Positions 15,302 through 24,344 of a DNA stretch of 33,306 nt are shown in pieces. The DNA comes from Blastococcus sp. CT_GayMR20 (lineage in GTDB: Bacteria > Actinomycetota > Actinomycetes > Mycobacteriales > Geodermatophilaceae). The position numbers were made by a program, and so were the translations under genes. Within the stretch, counting starts at the first letter, position 1, and every line of letters starts with the position of its first letter. The notes beneath the pieces were generated by a model. The model was not told the DNA's origin and did no database searches. It saw nothing but the letters and a program-made list of their open reading frames with translations. The DNA is taken from contig NZ_SPQM01000046.1 of NCBI RefSeq assembly GCF_004570345.1, positions 1 through 33,306 on the forward strand, read 5' to 3'.

Positions 15302-17191
15302 TCAGAGCACGTCGAACTCGTTGAACGAGGCGCCTCCGGACAGGGTCGCGTAGCCCGGACCGCGGTCGAAGAACGGCTCCTCGCCGGTGCGGGCGGCCCG
15401 CATCGACGCCCGCAGCTCCTCGGTCGCCCGGGCATCCGTCGCGCCGTCCCCGGTGACGACGACGCCGTAGTCCTCGCGCGCCCCCTGGACCGACACCTTC
15501 CGCCAGGCGATGTCCCGGAGGACCTCCTCGACCGGGCGCTCGAGGGGGTCGCCCCAGCCGCCGCCGCCCGTCGTCCGGATGCGGACGACGGTGCCGGCCC
15601 TCAGCGGCTCGGCGTCGGCCAGCGCGTCGACCTCGTGCTCGTCGGGGCCGCCCGGGTCGACGGTGATCTGGAACGGCTTGCCCGCCTTGCCGCCCTTGAC
15701 CCCCCAGCAGGCGAGGATCGAGCGGTCGGCGATCGACATGAAGGAGGCGTCGCGCAGCACCCGGATGTGCTTCTCGTAGCCGCAGCCGCCGCGGTACCGC
15801 CCGGCGCCACCGGAGTCCATGGCGAGGCCGAGGCGCTCGATCCGCAGCGGGAAGCGCCCCTCGGTGAATTCGGTGGGCAGGTTCCGGGAATCCGGGACGA
15901 CGTGGATCGTGTCCTCGCCGTCGGCGTAGTACCGGCCGCCCGAGCCGCCGCCGAGCACCTCGCGCATGAGGTAGGGCTCGCCGTCGAAGTCGGTGCCGTA
16001 GACCCCGGTGTAGCGGATCGTCTCCTGGTCGGCGGGCATCCGGCCGCCCGTGGCCTTGGCCAGCACGCCGGCGAGGACGCCGAGCAGTCGCAGGATGACG
16101 AACGTCCGGGCATTGGTCGGCGCCGGGAAGATGGGCGTGAGCAGCGTGCCCTTCTCCGGGAAGCGCATCTCGATCAGCGGGACGACGCCCTCGTTGACGT
16201 CGAGCTGGGCCATCCGCTCGGGCGTCTCGGCGAGGTTGCGCAGGATCGGCGCCAGCCACTTCTTGAGGAAGTTGCCGTCGGCGTAGTCGCCGCAGTGGTT
16301 GATCGGCCCCTTTGCCTGCGGGCCGGTGCCGGTGAAGTCGATGACCAGCGGGACGTCCTTGGTGGAGTCCATGATCAGCGTGATCCGCTGGCGGTGGAGC
16401 TGCGGCTCCTCGACGCCGTCGTGTTCGGCGTAGTCCTCCCAGACGTAGGTGCCGTCCGGGATCTGGCTGAGGATCTCGCGCCGGTAGACCTCGGTGGAGT
16501 TCGACAGGATGGCCTCGAAGCACGCCTCGACGGCGGCGACGCCGTAGCGCTCGAACAGCTCGCCCAGGCGGCGGGCGCCGGCCAGGCAGGCCGAGCACTC
16601 GGCGTCGAGGTCGGCGGCCAGCGAGTCCGGCATCCGCGAGTTGCGGGTCATGATCTTGAGTGCGCTCTCGTTGGGCACGCCGCGGTCCCACAGCTTGATC
16701 GGGGGGACCATGAGGCCCTCCTCGTACACGCTGGTGGCCGCCGACGGCATCGAGCCCGGGACCGCACCGCCGATGTCGTCGTGGTGCCCGAACGCCTGGA
16801 TGAAGGCGACGACCTCCGGGTCGCCCGTCTCCGGCGACGCGGCGAAGACCGGCACGGTCACGCACAGGTCGGGCAGGTGGCCGATGCCGCCTTCGGAGAG
16901 GTACACGTCGTTGTGGAAGTAGACGTCGCCGACGTTCATCGTCTCGATCGGGTAATCGCGCACCACCGGGTGCACGAGCGCCGAGTACGAGCGGCCGGTG
17001 AGCTTGCGCAGCTGCCGGTCGTGGATGCCGGCGCGGAAGTCGTGGGCGTCGCGGATCATCGGCGACCGCGAGGTGCGGCCGATGGAGGTCTCGACCTCCA
17101 TCTCGATGGCAGCCAGGGTGCCGGCGACGATCTCGACGAGGACCGGGTCGGCGTCCACCTTGGTGCCGAAATCGCCATTCTGGTCGCTCAT
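15302..17191 (-). CDS. Hydantoinase B / acetone carboxylase alpha-type subunit
   Basis: 629 residues, HyuB family. Marks are FHNDVYLSEGGIGHLPDL, AFGHHDDIGGAVPGS, DFTGTGPQAKGPINH, MDSGGAGRYRGGCGYE and RTTGGGGWGDP. Together with HyuA it forms the ATP-dependent hydrolase or carboxylase superfamily that includes N-methylhydantoinase, 5-oxoprolinase and acetone or acetophenone carboxylases. ATG 17191 overlaps the HyuA stop (ATGA), so the two are translated in a coupled way. There is no third small gamma subunit gene next to it, which speaks against a classical acetone carboxylase. The substrate is undetermined. Confidence 0.93.
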   Translation of the reverse strand: MSDQNGDFGTKVDADPVLVEIVAGTLAAIEMEVETSIGRTSRSPMIRDAHDFRAGIHDRQLRKLTGRSYSALVHPVVRDYPIETMNVGDVYFHNDVYLSEGGIGHLPDLCVTVPVFAASPETGDPEVVAFIQAFGHHDDIGGAVPGSMPSAATSVYEEGLMVPPIKLWDRGVPNESALKIMTRNSRMPDSLAADLDAECSACLAGARRLGELFERYGVAAVEACFEAILSNSTEVYRREILSQIPDGTYVWEDYAEHDGVEEPQLHRQRITLIMDSTKDVPLVIDFTGTGPQAKGPINHCGDYADGNFLKKWLAPILRNLAETPERMAQLDVNEGVVPLIEMRFPEKGTLLTPIFPAPTNARTFVILRLLGVLAGVLAKATGGRMPADQETIRYTGVYGTDFDGEPYLMREVLGGGSGGRYYADGEDTIHVVPDSRNLPTEFTEGRFPLRIERLGLAMDSGGAGRYRGGCGYEKHIRVLRDASFMSIADRSILACWGVKGGKAGKPFQITVDPGGPDEHEVDALADAEPLRAGTVVRIRTTGGGGWGDPLERPVEEVLRDIAWRKVSVQGAREDYGVVVTGDGATDARATEELRASMRAARTGEEPFFDRGPGYATLSGGASFNEFDVL

Positions 17192-19260
17192 CGGTCCGAC
17201 TCCTTCGTGAGCAGCAGGTTGCCGTAGGCGTCGACGGTCACGGCGAAGCCGGGGTGCACGGGCACGGTGGAGCCGAACTCCTCGACGATGGCCGGGCCGG
17301 TGACCACGTCGCCGGGCGCGAGGTCCAGCCGGTTGTAGGTGGGCGTCTCCACCCAGTCGTCGAAGAACACGCGCCGCGAGCCCGTGACGGCCCGGTCCGT
17401 CCCGCCGTCCCGCCCCGGGAGCTCGACGAGGTCGGGACGGCGGATCGGGCCGATCCCGCTGACGCGCAGGTTGACCCATTCGACGGCCTGGCGCGGGTCG
17501 GTGGCGAAGTCGTAGCCGTAGAGCTGGCGGTGGGCGGCGTGGAAGGCCTGCGCCACGTCCTCGGCCGCGGCGCGGTCCAGCTCGCCGTCGGCGACGGGCA
17601 CGCGCACCTCGAAGGCCTGCCCGACGTAGCGCAGGTCCGCCGTGCGCTGCATGCGCTGCTCGGCGCGGCCGAAGCCCTCGCCGTCCAGGGCGGTCTGCGC
17701 CTGGGCCTCCAGACCGGCGTAGACGGAGGCCAGGACCCTGACGTCGACGTCCAGGTGCTTGGAGACGACGGTCTGCACGTAGTCGTTGCGGACGTCGACG
17801 GTCAGCAGCCCGAACGCGCTGACGTTGCCAGGGTTCGGCGGGACCAGCGTGCGCGGCAGGTTGAGGATGTCCATCAGCCGGCAGGCGAGCAGCGAGCCCG
17901 AGCCGCCGAACGTGGTGAGCGTGAAGTCGCGGACGTCGAGGCCCTTGGCGACGGTCACCTGGCGCAGCGCGTTGGCCTGGTTCCAGGCGGAGATCTCCAG
18001 GATCCCGGTGGCGGTGCGCTCGAGGTCCATGTCGAGCTTCGCACCGAGCTGCCGGAGGCCGGCGGCGGCGTTCTCCGTCGACAGCGGGATCTCCCCGCCC
18101 AGCAGGTGCGGGGGGATCCGGCCCAGCGTGACGTGGGCGTCGGTGACGGTCGGCTGGTCGCCGCCGTTCGGGTAGCACATCGGGCCGGGGTCGGCGCCGG
18201 CCGACCTGGGGCCGACCTTGAGCGTGCCCTCGGGGGAGAGCCAGGCGATCGAGCCGCCGCCGGCGCCGACGGTGACGACGTCGATCATCGGGATCTTGGA
18301 CGGGTAGTCGCCGACCGAGCCCTCGGTGGTCAGCGCCGGCTCGCCGTCGATGACCACGGTGACGTCGGTGGAGGTGCCGCCGCCGTCGCAGGTGAGCACC
18401 CGGTCGAACCCGGCGGTGCCGGCGATGAGGGCCGCACCGAGGGCGCCGGCGGCCGGGCCCGACAGCATCGTGGTGATCGGCTGGTGCACGACCTCGCCGG
18501 CGGAGAGGACGCCGCCGTTGCTCTTCATGACGTAGAAGGGGACGCCGGGGGCGATCTCGTCCAGGCGGGTGCGGATGTTGGTGACGTAGGCGCCGACCTT
18601 GGGCTTCACCGCGGCGTCGACGAGCGTGGTCACCGACCGCTCGTACTCGCGGTACTCCCGGAGGACCTCGCTGGAGATGCTGACGACGGCGCCCGGGTGC
18701 TCCTCGCGCAGGACGTCGAGCATCCGGCGCTCGTGGGCGTCGTTCGCGTAGGCGTGCAGGAAGCAGACGCCGATCGTCGTGATGCCGGCGGCCTGGAAGA
18801 AGCGTGCCGCCGCGCGGGCGTCGTCCTCGTCGAAGGGCCGGACCTCGGTGCCGTGGTGGTCCAGGCGGCCGCGGACGGTGCGGACGAGGTCGGCGGGCAC
18901 GATCCGTGGCGGCTTGACCCAGAAGTAGCTGTTGCCGTAGCCGTCGGGCACCGACTGGCGGGCGATCTCGAGCACCGACTCGTAGCCCTCGGTGGTGATG
19001 AACCCGATCCGGTCGAGCTTGCCCTCGAGGAGCTGGTTGGTCGCCACCGTCGTGCCGTGGCTGACCGCGGTGACGGCCGAGCCGTCGAGGTCCATCAGGC
19101 CGAGCACCTTGCGGACGCCGTTCAGGAAGCCCTCGGCGGGGTCCGCCGGGGTGGACGGGGTCTTCGTCGTGGTGGTCTGGCCGGTCTCCTCGTCCACGGC
19201 GACGACGTCGGTGAACGTGCCTCCGGTGTCGATGCCGATGCGGACCCGGCGAGCACTCAT
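17188..19260 (-). CDS. Hydantoinase A / oxoprolinase family subunit
   Basis: 690 residues, HyuA family. The ATP-binding actin-like fold shows GIDTGGTFTDVV at 9-20, SHGTTVATNQLLE, MKSNGGVLSAGE, MLSGPAAGALGA, CDGGGTSTDV, VGAGGGSIAW and GADPGPMCY. The C-terminal part ends with GPAIVEEFGSTVPVHPGFAV. In this superfamily subunit A phosphorylates the substrate carbonyl with ATP and subunit B completes hydrolysis or carboxylation. It is the first gene of a two-gene operon with HyuB. No transporter or specific regulator flanks it. Candidates are a hydantoin, oxoproline-like lactam or ketone; the sequence alone does not decide. Confidence 0.94.
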   Translation of the reverse strand: MSARRVRIGIDTGGTFTDVVAVDEETGQTTTTKTPSTPADPAEGFLNGVRKVLGLMDLDGSAVTAVSHGTTVATNQLLEGKLDRIGFITTEGYESVLEIARQSVPDGYGNSYFWVKPPRIVPADLVRTVRGRLDHHGTEVRPFDEDDARAAARFFQAAGITTIGVCFLHAYANDAHERRMLDVLREEHPGAVVSISSEVLREYREYERSVTTLVDAAVKPKVGAYVTNIRTRLDEIAPGVPFYVMKSNGGVLSAGEVVHQPITTMLSGPAAGALGAALIAGTAGFDRVLTCDGGGTSTDVTVVIDGEPALTTEGSVGDYPSKIPMIDVVTVGAGGGSIAWLSPEGTLKVGPRSAGADPGPMCYPNGGDQPTVTDAHVTLGRIPPHLLGGEIPLSTENAAAGLRQLGAKLDMDLERTATGILEISAWNQANALRQVTVAKGLDVRDFTLTTFGGSGSLLACRLMDILNLPRTLVPPNPGNVSAFGLLTVDVRNDYVQTVVSKHLDVDVRVLASVYAGLEAQAQTALDGEGFGRAEQRMQRTADLRYVGQAFEVRVPVADGELDRAAAEDVAQAFHAAHRQLYGYDFATDPRQAVEWVNLRVSGIGPIRRPDLVELPGRDGGTDRAVTGSRRVFFDDWVETPTYNRLDLAPGDVVTGPAIVEEFGSTVPVHPGFAVTVDAYGNLLLTKESDR

Positions 19261-19302
19261 GCCAGAAACCTTAGCGGTGAGATAACCCGGCGGAAAGGCT
19301 CC

Positions 19303-19734
19303 TCACGACCGGGGTCGGCCGATCCCTGCGGCGTAGAGGACCCCGAGGACCGCTCCCGGCGGACCGGCCACGTAGAGGAACCACGGGTGCAGGAACTGGC
19401 CCGTGGCCAGCGAGACGGTCGCCCACACCACGACGTTCACCGCCACGGCGCAGGCCCAGATGATCGCCAGCACCCGCATGGCCGTGCCGGCGTCGTCGTC
19501 GGAGAACACGCGCCGCGGGGCGGGTGGCGGGGGCGGCGGAGGAGGTTCGGGCAGGTCGGCGGTCACCCGCACGAGTTCGCCTCGCGTCTTCGCCGCCCAG
19601 ATGGACTGCACGCGGTGGTCGAACTCGTGCAGGTCCAGCTGCCCGTCGCCCACGGCCCGGCGCAGGCGCTCCTGGACGACGGCGCGCTCGGCATCGGAGA
19701 CCCGCAGGTCGTCGGGGCGCACGGGGTCGGTCAC
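19303..19734 (-). CDS. DUF1707 (SHOCT-like) membrane protein
   Basis: 143 residues from GTG 19734; the longer option from 19773 adds only 13 unconserved residues. The N-terminal DUF1707 domain is VRPDDLRVSDAERA and then RRAVGDGQLDLHEFDHRV. A proline run links it to two transmembrane helices at about 82-105 and 111-130. DUF1707 proteins are widespread in actinomycetes, and the domain is thought to mediate protein contacts at the membrane. It follows the winged-helix protein gene on the same strand with 40 bp between. Confidence 0.88.
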   Translation of the reverse strand: MTDPVRPDDLRVSDAERAVVQERLRRAVGDGQLDLHEFDHRVQSIWAAKTRGELVRVTADLPEPPPPPPPPAPRRVFSDDDAGTAMRVLAIIWACAVAVNVVVWATVSLATGQFLHPWFLYVAGPPGAVLGVLYAAGIGRPRS

Positions 19735-19774
19735 GCCCGAATCGTCGCATCGGCGGTCGTCGGGAGCGCGCACG

Positions 19775-20860
19775 TCACTTCGAGAAATCGACCGCCTTGA
19801 GCGAAAGGCCTCGGAACCGGGCGAGTCGCTCGGCCTGCTCCCCGATGGCGCCCCGGTCCGAGCGCGTCCACAGATCCACCGAGACGGTCACCGACGCGCC
19901 CGCCTTGCGCGCCCGCCAGGTGCCGACGACCTCGCCGTCGGAGAGGACGCCACCGGGGCGGCCGAGCGTGCGCCACAGGTCCTTGCTGTGCGCGGTGTCG
20001 TCCACCAGAAGTGACCGGTCGCGAGCCTGCAGGTGGAGGTCGAACGGACCGAGGAGCCGGGTCAGGGCCGGCGGGTCGGCCAGCCGGTCGGCGTCCTCGG
20101 CCAGCAGCCAACGGCGCTCGCCGGCGACGTCGACCTCGACGACGTCCTCGGGCCACCGGCCCCGGACGTCCTTCACCGGGGCGTCGAGATAGCCGGCGAC
20201 GAGCCTCGGCGTGGCCGGTCCGAGCAGCCGCAGGTAGGCCCGGACGACGTCGAGGCGCTCCGGCACCGTGGTCGTGGGCGCGAAGCCGGGGATCGGCTGC
20301 AGCACCGGAGGGGAGGTGCCCGGCTGGAGTTCGAGCCCGGCGCGCAGGGCCGCCAGCCGGAACGGCATCTCGTGGACGTGCGTGGCGTCGCAGGGCACGC
20401 AGAACCGCACGAAGGGCGGATCCATCGCCGCGGTCAGACGCCCGGACATCTCCCCCTTGACCATCGGCGCGGTGACGATCGAGCGCATCGCCTCGGCGAC
20501 GATGTCGAGGGCGGCGAGGTTGCCGATGCCGGCCGCCTCGAGCGGTTGCGCGGCGGTGATGATGCGCTTCCCCGCGTCGGCTTCGGAGAACGGCGCGGTG
20601 GCGGCCGCGACCCCCGGCAGGTCCGCCCGGCGGTAGAGGTGCGGCGCCCCGCGGACCGTCCAGACCGTCGCGAGCTCGTCGCCCACGGTGGAGACGTCGA
20701 CCCCGCGGAGAGCCAGCGCCCAGGGTCCGCCGTCGGACCCGGTGTCCTGCACCCCGATGTCGAGGACCGCGGTGTCCGCGAGGGACCCCGACTCCCGGTC
20801 GAGCTGTTGGGCACGCACCCGGAATCCGAGCACCTGCTGCCGTGTCACGGCTGTGGGCAC
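19775..20860 (-). CDS. Winged-helix DNA-binding domain protein (HTH_42 family)
   Basis: 361 residues. The start VTRQQVLGFRVRAQQLDR is typical of this family, as are LRGVDVSTV...WTVRGAPHLYRR, RLLGPATPRLVAGYLDAP, RWLLAEDAD, LLGPFDLHLQARDRSLLVDD, then GGVLSDGEVVGTWRARKAG. Relatives include E. coli YcaQ and Streptomyces AlkX-like glycosylases that unhook DNA crosslinks, but here the YcaQ QxQ catalytic motif is not evident, so I do not claim glycosylase activity. GTG 20860 is used as start; the GTG four codons later is equally possible. Confidence 0.82.
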   Translation of the reverse strand: MPTAVTRQQVLGFRVRAQQLDRESGSLADTAVLDIGVQDTGSDGGPWALALRGVDVSTVGDELATVWTVRGAPHLYRRADLPGVAAATAPFSEADAGKRIITAAQPLEAAGIGNLAALDIVAEAMRSIVTAPMVKGEMSGRLTAAMDPPFVRFCVPCDATHVHEMPFRLAALRAGLELQPGTSPPVLQPIPGFAPTTTVPERLDVVRAYLRLLGPATPRLVAGYLDAPVKDVRGRWPEDVVEVDVAGERRWLLAEDADRLADPPALTRLLGPFDLHLQARDRSLLVDDTAHSKDLWRTLGRPGGVLSDGEVVGTWRARKAGASVTVSVDLWTRSDRGAIGEQAERLARFRGLSLKAVDFSK

Positions 20861-20944
20861 CGGGTCACGGTAGCGGCGGCGTGAGTGTGCGCTGGTCGTG
20901 GTGATCGCCGGCCCGTCACCACGGTTCCCGCACAGTGGCGCGGG

Positions 20945-21358
20945 TCAGTCGGTCAATGTGCGGAGGATTCGGGCGAGCTCGGCGCGGTCTGCGGGAGGCA
21001 GGCGGCCGAACAGCCGGGCCGCGTCTGCGGTCCGGGCGGCCTCGATCTCGGCGCGGATCCGCCGTCCCTCGTCGGTGACGCGGAGGAGGACCGCCCGGCG
21101 GTCGCCCGGATCCGGCGTGCGCTCCACCAGGCCGCGCTCCTGCAGGCCGTCCACGACCTCGGTGGCGGAGCGGGGCGCGATGTGCAGCGCCGCGGCGAGG
21201 TCGCTCAGCCGCATGCCGTCGCGCTCGCTCACGACCCGCAGCGCCCGCGCGTGATGGGGGGACAGGTCCCAGGGAGCCAGCACCTCGCGGAAGCGCCGGC
21301 GCTGGGCGCGGGCCATCCGCATGAGGAGGTCGCCCAGCTCCACCGCTTCGTCAGGCAC
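20945..21358 (-). CDS. MarR family repressor of the divergent ABC exporter
   Basis: 137 residues, GTG start at 21358. Winged helix core: LSPHHARALRVVSERDGMRL, SDLAAALHIAPRSATEVVDG, LQERGLVERTPDPGDRRAVL, with flanking dimerisation helices. It is divergent from an ABC exporter gene, and a perfect inverted repeat lies between them, 21 bp from this start. The usual MarR logic (autorepression plus repression of an efflux pump, relieved by a small ligand) fits well. The inducer is unknown. Confidence 0.95.
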   Translation of the reverse strand: MPDEAVELGDLLMRMARAQRRRFREVLAPWDLSPHHARALRVVSERDGMRLSDLAAALHIAPRSATEVVDGLQERGLVERTPDPGDRRAVLLRVTDEGRRIRAEIEAARTADAARLFGRLPPADRAELARILRTLTD

Positions 21359-21379
21359 CCGGGAATCGTAGCGCCGGGC

Positions 21380-21410
21380 CTGAGGTTACCACACCGTGAG
21401 GTAACCTCAG
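21380..21410. promoter_or_regulatory. MarR operator between repressor and exporter genes
   Basis: CTGAGGTTACC at 21380-21390 and GGTAACCTCAG at 21400-21410 are a perfect 11-bp inverted repeat with 9 bases between. Each half is itself close to a dimer site: TGAGGTTACCACA (one mismatch) and the perfect palindrome TGAGGTAACCTCA at 21397-21409, centred 16 bp apart. This spacing would place two dimers about one and a half helical turns apart. It lies in the 84-bp gap of divergent genes, so binding can block both promoters. Confidence 0.85.
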
Positions 21411-21442
21411 CATCGACGAGGGAGGTGGTCGGCATCGACGAG

Positions 21443-23263
21443 ATGACGACGAGAAGGGGACGAGGGCCGGTGCGACCCGATCCCGCCGACAAGGCCCAGC
21501 TCGAGCGGTCCCCGGTCCGCTGGAGCCGGGTGGCCGCGCTGTTCCGGCCCTACCGGTGGCAGCTCGGGGTCGTGGTGGCGCTCATCGTGGCGTCGTCGGC
21601 GGTCGCACTCGCCACCCCCTTCCTCATCCGGCTGGTGATCGACGACGCCCTGCCCCACCGCGACACGACCCTGCTGCTCCGGGCCGTCGGCGGCATGCTC
21701 GCCGTCACAGTGGTCACGGCGGTCTTCGGCGTCGTCCAGACCTGGCTGTCGACCACCGTCGGCCAGCGGGTCATGCACGGCCTGCGGACGGCGGTCTTCA
21801 CCCACCTGCAGCGGCAGTCCCTCGGCTTCTTCACCCGCACCCGTGGCGGCGAGGTGCAGTCGCGGCTGACCAACGACATCGGCGGGATGCAGTCGGTGGT
21901 GACGTCGACGGCGACGTCGGCCGCAGCCAACGCCACGACGGTCATCGGCACGGTGGTCGCCATGGCGGCGTTGAGCTGGCGGCTGTCCCTGCTGTCGCTC
22001 GTCGTGCTGCCGCCGGCGATCGGGCTGACCCGCCGGGTGGCCCGGATGCGGCGGGCCATCACCGCGCAGCGGCAACGCTCCCTCGCAGAGCTGCACTCGC
22101 AGGTGGAGGAGGGGCTGTCGATCAGCGGCGTCCTGCTCGGGAAGACCCTCGGCGCCGGACCCGCGCAGTCAGAGCGGTTCGCCGGTACCTCCGACGACCT
22201 GGTCGCGCTCGAGGTGCGCTCGCAGCTCGCCGGCCGCTGGCGCATGGCCACCATGAGCATCGTGTTCGCCGGCATCCCGGCGTTGATCTACCTGGCCGCC
22301 GGCCTGCCCGCGACGTCCGGCGGCATGACGATCGGGACGCTGGTGGCCTTCACCGCCCTGCAGGGCGCGCTCTTCCGTCCGCTCATGGGCCTGCTCGACC
22401 TCGGCGTCTCCCTCACCAGCTCGATGGCGCTGTTCAGCCGGGTCTTCGAGTACCTCGACCTGCCCGTCGACATCGACGACCCGGCGTTCCCCGTGCCGGT
22501 GGAGCCGGCCGGGGTGCGCGGCCAGGTCCGGTTCGACTCCGTCGGCTTCCGCTACCCGGACGCCGCCCGTCCGGCGCTGACCGGCATCGACGTCACCGTG
22601 CGGCCCGGCGAGACCCTCGCGCTCGTCGGCGAGACCGGCTCGGGCAAGAGCACGCTCGCCTCGCTCGTGGCCCGGCTGAACGACCCGACGACCGGCCGGG
22701 TACTGCTCGACGGCGTCGACGTCCGGGACATGACGCTGGCCGACCTCGCCCGCGTGGTCGGCGTCGTCTCCCAGGAGACCTACCTGCTGCACGGGTCGAT
22801 CCGCGAGAACCTCCGGCACGCCAAGCCTGGGGCGACGGACGCCGAGATGGTGGACGCCGCCCGACGGGCCCAGGTGCACGACGTCATCGCCGCCCTGCCC
22901 GACGGCTACGACACCGTCGTCGGTGCGCGAGGGCACCGGTTCTCCGGCGGGGAGAAGCAGCGGCTGGCGATCGCCCGCACGCTGCTGCGCGACCCGCGGG
23001 TGCTGGTCCTGGACGAGGCGACGAGCGCGCTGGACAACGAGACGGAGAGAGCGGTGCAGGCCGCGCTGGACGAGGTCAGCCGCGGCCGCACGACGATCAC
23101 CATCGCGCACCGCCTCTCGACGGTGCGCGACGCCGACCGGATCGTCGTCCTCGATGCCGGACGGGTCGCGGAGCAGGGGTCGCACGACGAGCTCATGGCG
23201 CGCGGCGGTCGCTACGCGCGGCTGGTCGGGATGGCCGAGCGGGACGTGGAGCTCGCGGCCTGA
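21443..23263 (+). CDS. ABC exporter, fused membrane and ATPase domains
   Basis: 606 residues. Six transmembrane helices occupy about residues 35-320 (LGVVVALIVASSAVALATPF, then VGGMLAVTVVTAVFGVVQTW and others) in the type I exporter fold. The ATPase has Walker A GETGSGKST at about 396, the signature FSGGEKQR near 500 (FSGGE instead of LSGGQ), Walker B VLVLDEATSALD and the switch IAHRLSTV. It is a half-transporter and could homodimerise. ATG 21443 is preferred; GTG 21425 directly touches the GGGAGG ribosome site. The divergent MarR and operator mark it as an inducible multidrug or lipid exporter; the substrate is unknown. Confidence 0.94.
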   Translation: MTTRRGRGPVRPDPADKAQLERSPVRWSRVAALFRPYRWQLGVVVALIVASSAVALATPFLIRLVIDDALPHRDTTLLLRAVGGMLAVTVVTAVFGVVQTWLSTTVGQRVMHGLRTAVFTHLQRQSLGFFTRTRGGEVQSRLTNDIGGMQSVVTSTATSAAANATTVIGTVVAMAALSWRLSLLSLVVLPPAIGLTRRVARMRRAITAQRQRSLAELHSQVEEGLSISGVLLGKTLGAGPAQSERFAGTSDDLVALEVRSQLAGRWRMATMSIVFAGIPALIYLAAGLPATSGGMTIGTLVAFTALQGALFRPLMGLLDLGVSLTSSMALFSRVFEYLDLPVDIDDPAFPVPVEPAGVRGQVRFDSVGFRYPDAARPALTGIDVTVRPGETLALVGETGSGKSTLASLVARLNDPTTGRVLLDGVDVRDMTLADLARVVGVVSQETYLLHGSIRENLRHAKPGATDAEMVDAARRAQVHDVIAALPDGYDTVVGARGHRFSGGEKQRLAIARTLLRDPRVLVLDEATSALDNETERAVQAALDEVSRGRTTITIAHRLSTVRDADRIVVLDAGRVAEQGSHDELMARGGRYARLVGMAERDVELAA

Positions 23264-23414
23264 ACACCGGTCGCGCCCGCAAAGGTTGCGGTCGACGCAA
23301 CGCCCGGCCGAAATTTTCCCGTCGGGGGACACCGTTCGGACCGGGATCGGCCGTATCGTCCCGACACGGCACACGGAGCGGTGCGCCGCTGTCGGACGCG
23401 GGGAGTGCCCAAGG
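23264..23414 (+). promoter_or_regulatory. Intergenic region upstream of the diguanylate cyclase gene
   Basis: This 151-bp stretch holds the short hairpin TTGCG-GTCGA-CGCAA at 23286-23300, perhaps a weak terminator for the exporter, followed by an AT-richer patch (GAAATTTTCCC) where a cyclase promoter would be expected. No consensus boxes are certain. Confidence 0.35.
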
Positions 23415-24344
23415 GTGACAGCGCAGGGACGAGGCTCACAGGGACTGGGCTCGACCGCTGCCCGCCCGCCGGACGACCTGCTGCGCGCCTTCGTGCACGC
23501 CAGCGACGCGCTGCTGTGCATCGTGGACGGCCACGGGCGCATCCTGCTGACCAACCCGGCGCTGCAGCGCTTCACCGGGTGCGACGCCGACGAGCTCGAG
23601 GGCCGGCCGTTCTGGGACGTCTACGTGGCACCGGAGCACGTCGTCCTGGCCCAGGACGCCGTCGCGCGGGCCATGGCCACGGGCGTCGCGCACCCCCAGG
23701 AAGGCGACTGGCTGACCAGGGACGGCGAGCGCCGGCGGGTGTCGATGCGCAACACGGTGCTCCGGGACGACGACGGGCAGCCCTACGCCATCGGCTGCGT
23801 CGGCGTCGACGTCACGCACGACCGGCAGCGGGAGGCGCAGCTGCACCTGCGCGCCCGGACCGATCTGCTCACCGGGCTCGCGAACCGCGGGGCGCTCTTC
23901 GACGCGCTGCACGGTCACCTGTCGGACGGGCCCGGCTGCGCGCTGCTGTTCTGCGACCTCGACCGGTTCAAGTGGATCAACGACGAGCACGGGCACGCGG
24001 TCGGCGACGCACTGCTGGTCGAGGTGGCCGACCGGCTGACCCGCATGACCGGCCCGAACGACCTGGTGTCCCGGTTCGGCGGTGACGAGTTCGTCATCCT
24101 CTGCCCGCGCAAGGACGAGGAGGAGCTGCGGAGCCTGGTGGAACAGGTCACCGAGACGGTCGTCGCCCCGTTCGACAGCCCCCACGGACCGCTCCGGGTG
24201 GGCATGAGCGTCGGCGTGGCGGTCGGCCGTCCGGGGGAGACGGCCGACGAGCTGATCGGCCGCGCCGACCGGGCGATGTACGGCGTGAAGACGCACCGGC
24301 ACCGGCGGGCGCAGTGGCCCCGCCGCGCCGGCGACGCGGGCTAG
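23415..24344 (+). CDS. PAS-GGDEF diguanylate cyclase
   Basis: 309 residues. A PAS domain at about 22-138 (DALLCIVDGHGRILLTNPAL, GCVGVDVTHDRQREAQ) is joined directly to a GGDEF domain at about 145-300 (RTDLLTGLANRGALFD, FCDLDRFKWINDEHGH, RFGGDEFVIL with GGDEF at 222-226). All catalytic residues are present, so it should make c-di-GMP. The inhibitory I-site, normally RxxD five residues ahead of GGDEF, reads GPND and lacks its arginine, so product feedback is probably weak. No membrane segment is seen; PAS may bind a cofactor or ligand. GTG 23415 has GGGGAG 9 bases upstream. The convergent sortase stop overlaps its end. Confidence 0.93.
   Translation: MTAQGRGSQGLGSTAARPPDDLLRAFVHASDALLCIVDGHGRILLTNPALQRFTGCDADELEGRPFWDVYVAPEHVVLAQDAVARAMATGVAHPQEGDWLTRDGERRRVSMRNTVLRDDDGQPYAIGCVGVDVTHDRQREAQLHLRARTDLLTGLANRGALFDALHGHLSDGPGCALLFCDLDRFKWINDEHGHAVGDALLVEVADRLTRMTGPNDLVSRFGGDEFVILCPRKDEEELRSLVEQVTETVVAPFDSPHGPLRVGMSVGVAVGRPGETADELIGRADRAMYGVKTHRHRRAQWPRRAGDAG

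Noticed and set aside
17254..19800. 848-codon plus-strand frame
   Set aside because: Exactly antisense to HyuA, which has all family motifs. The frame encodes no recognisable domain.
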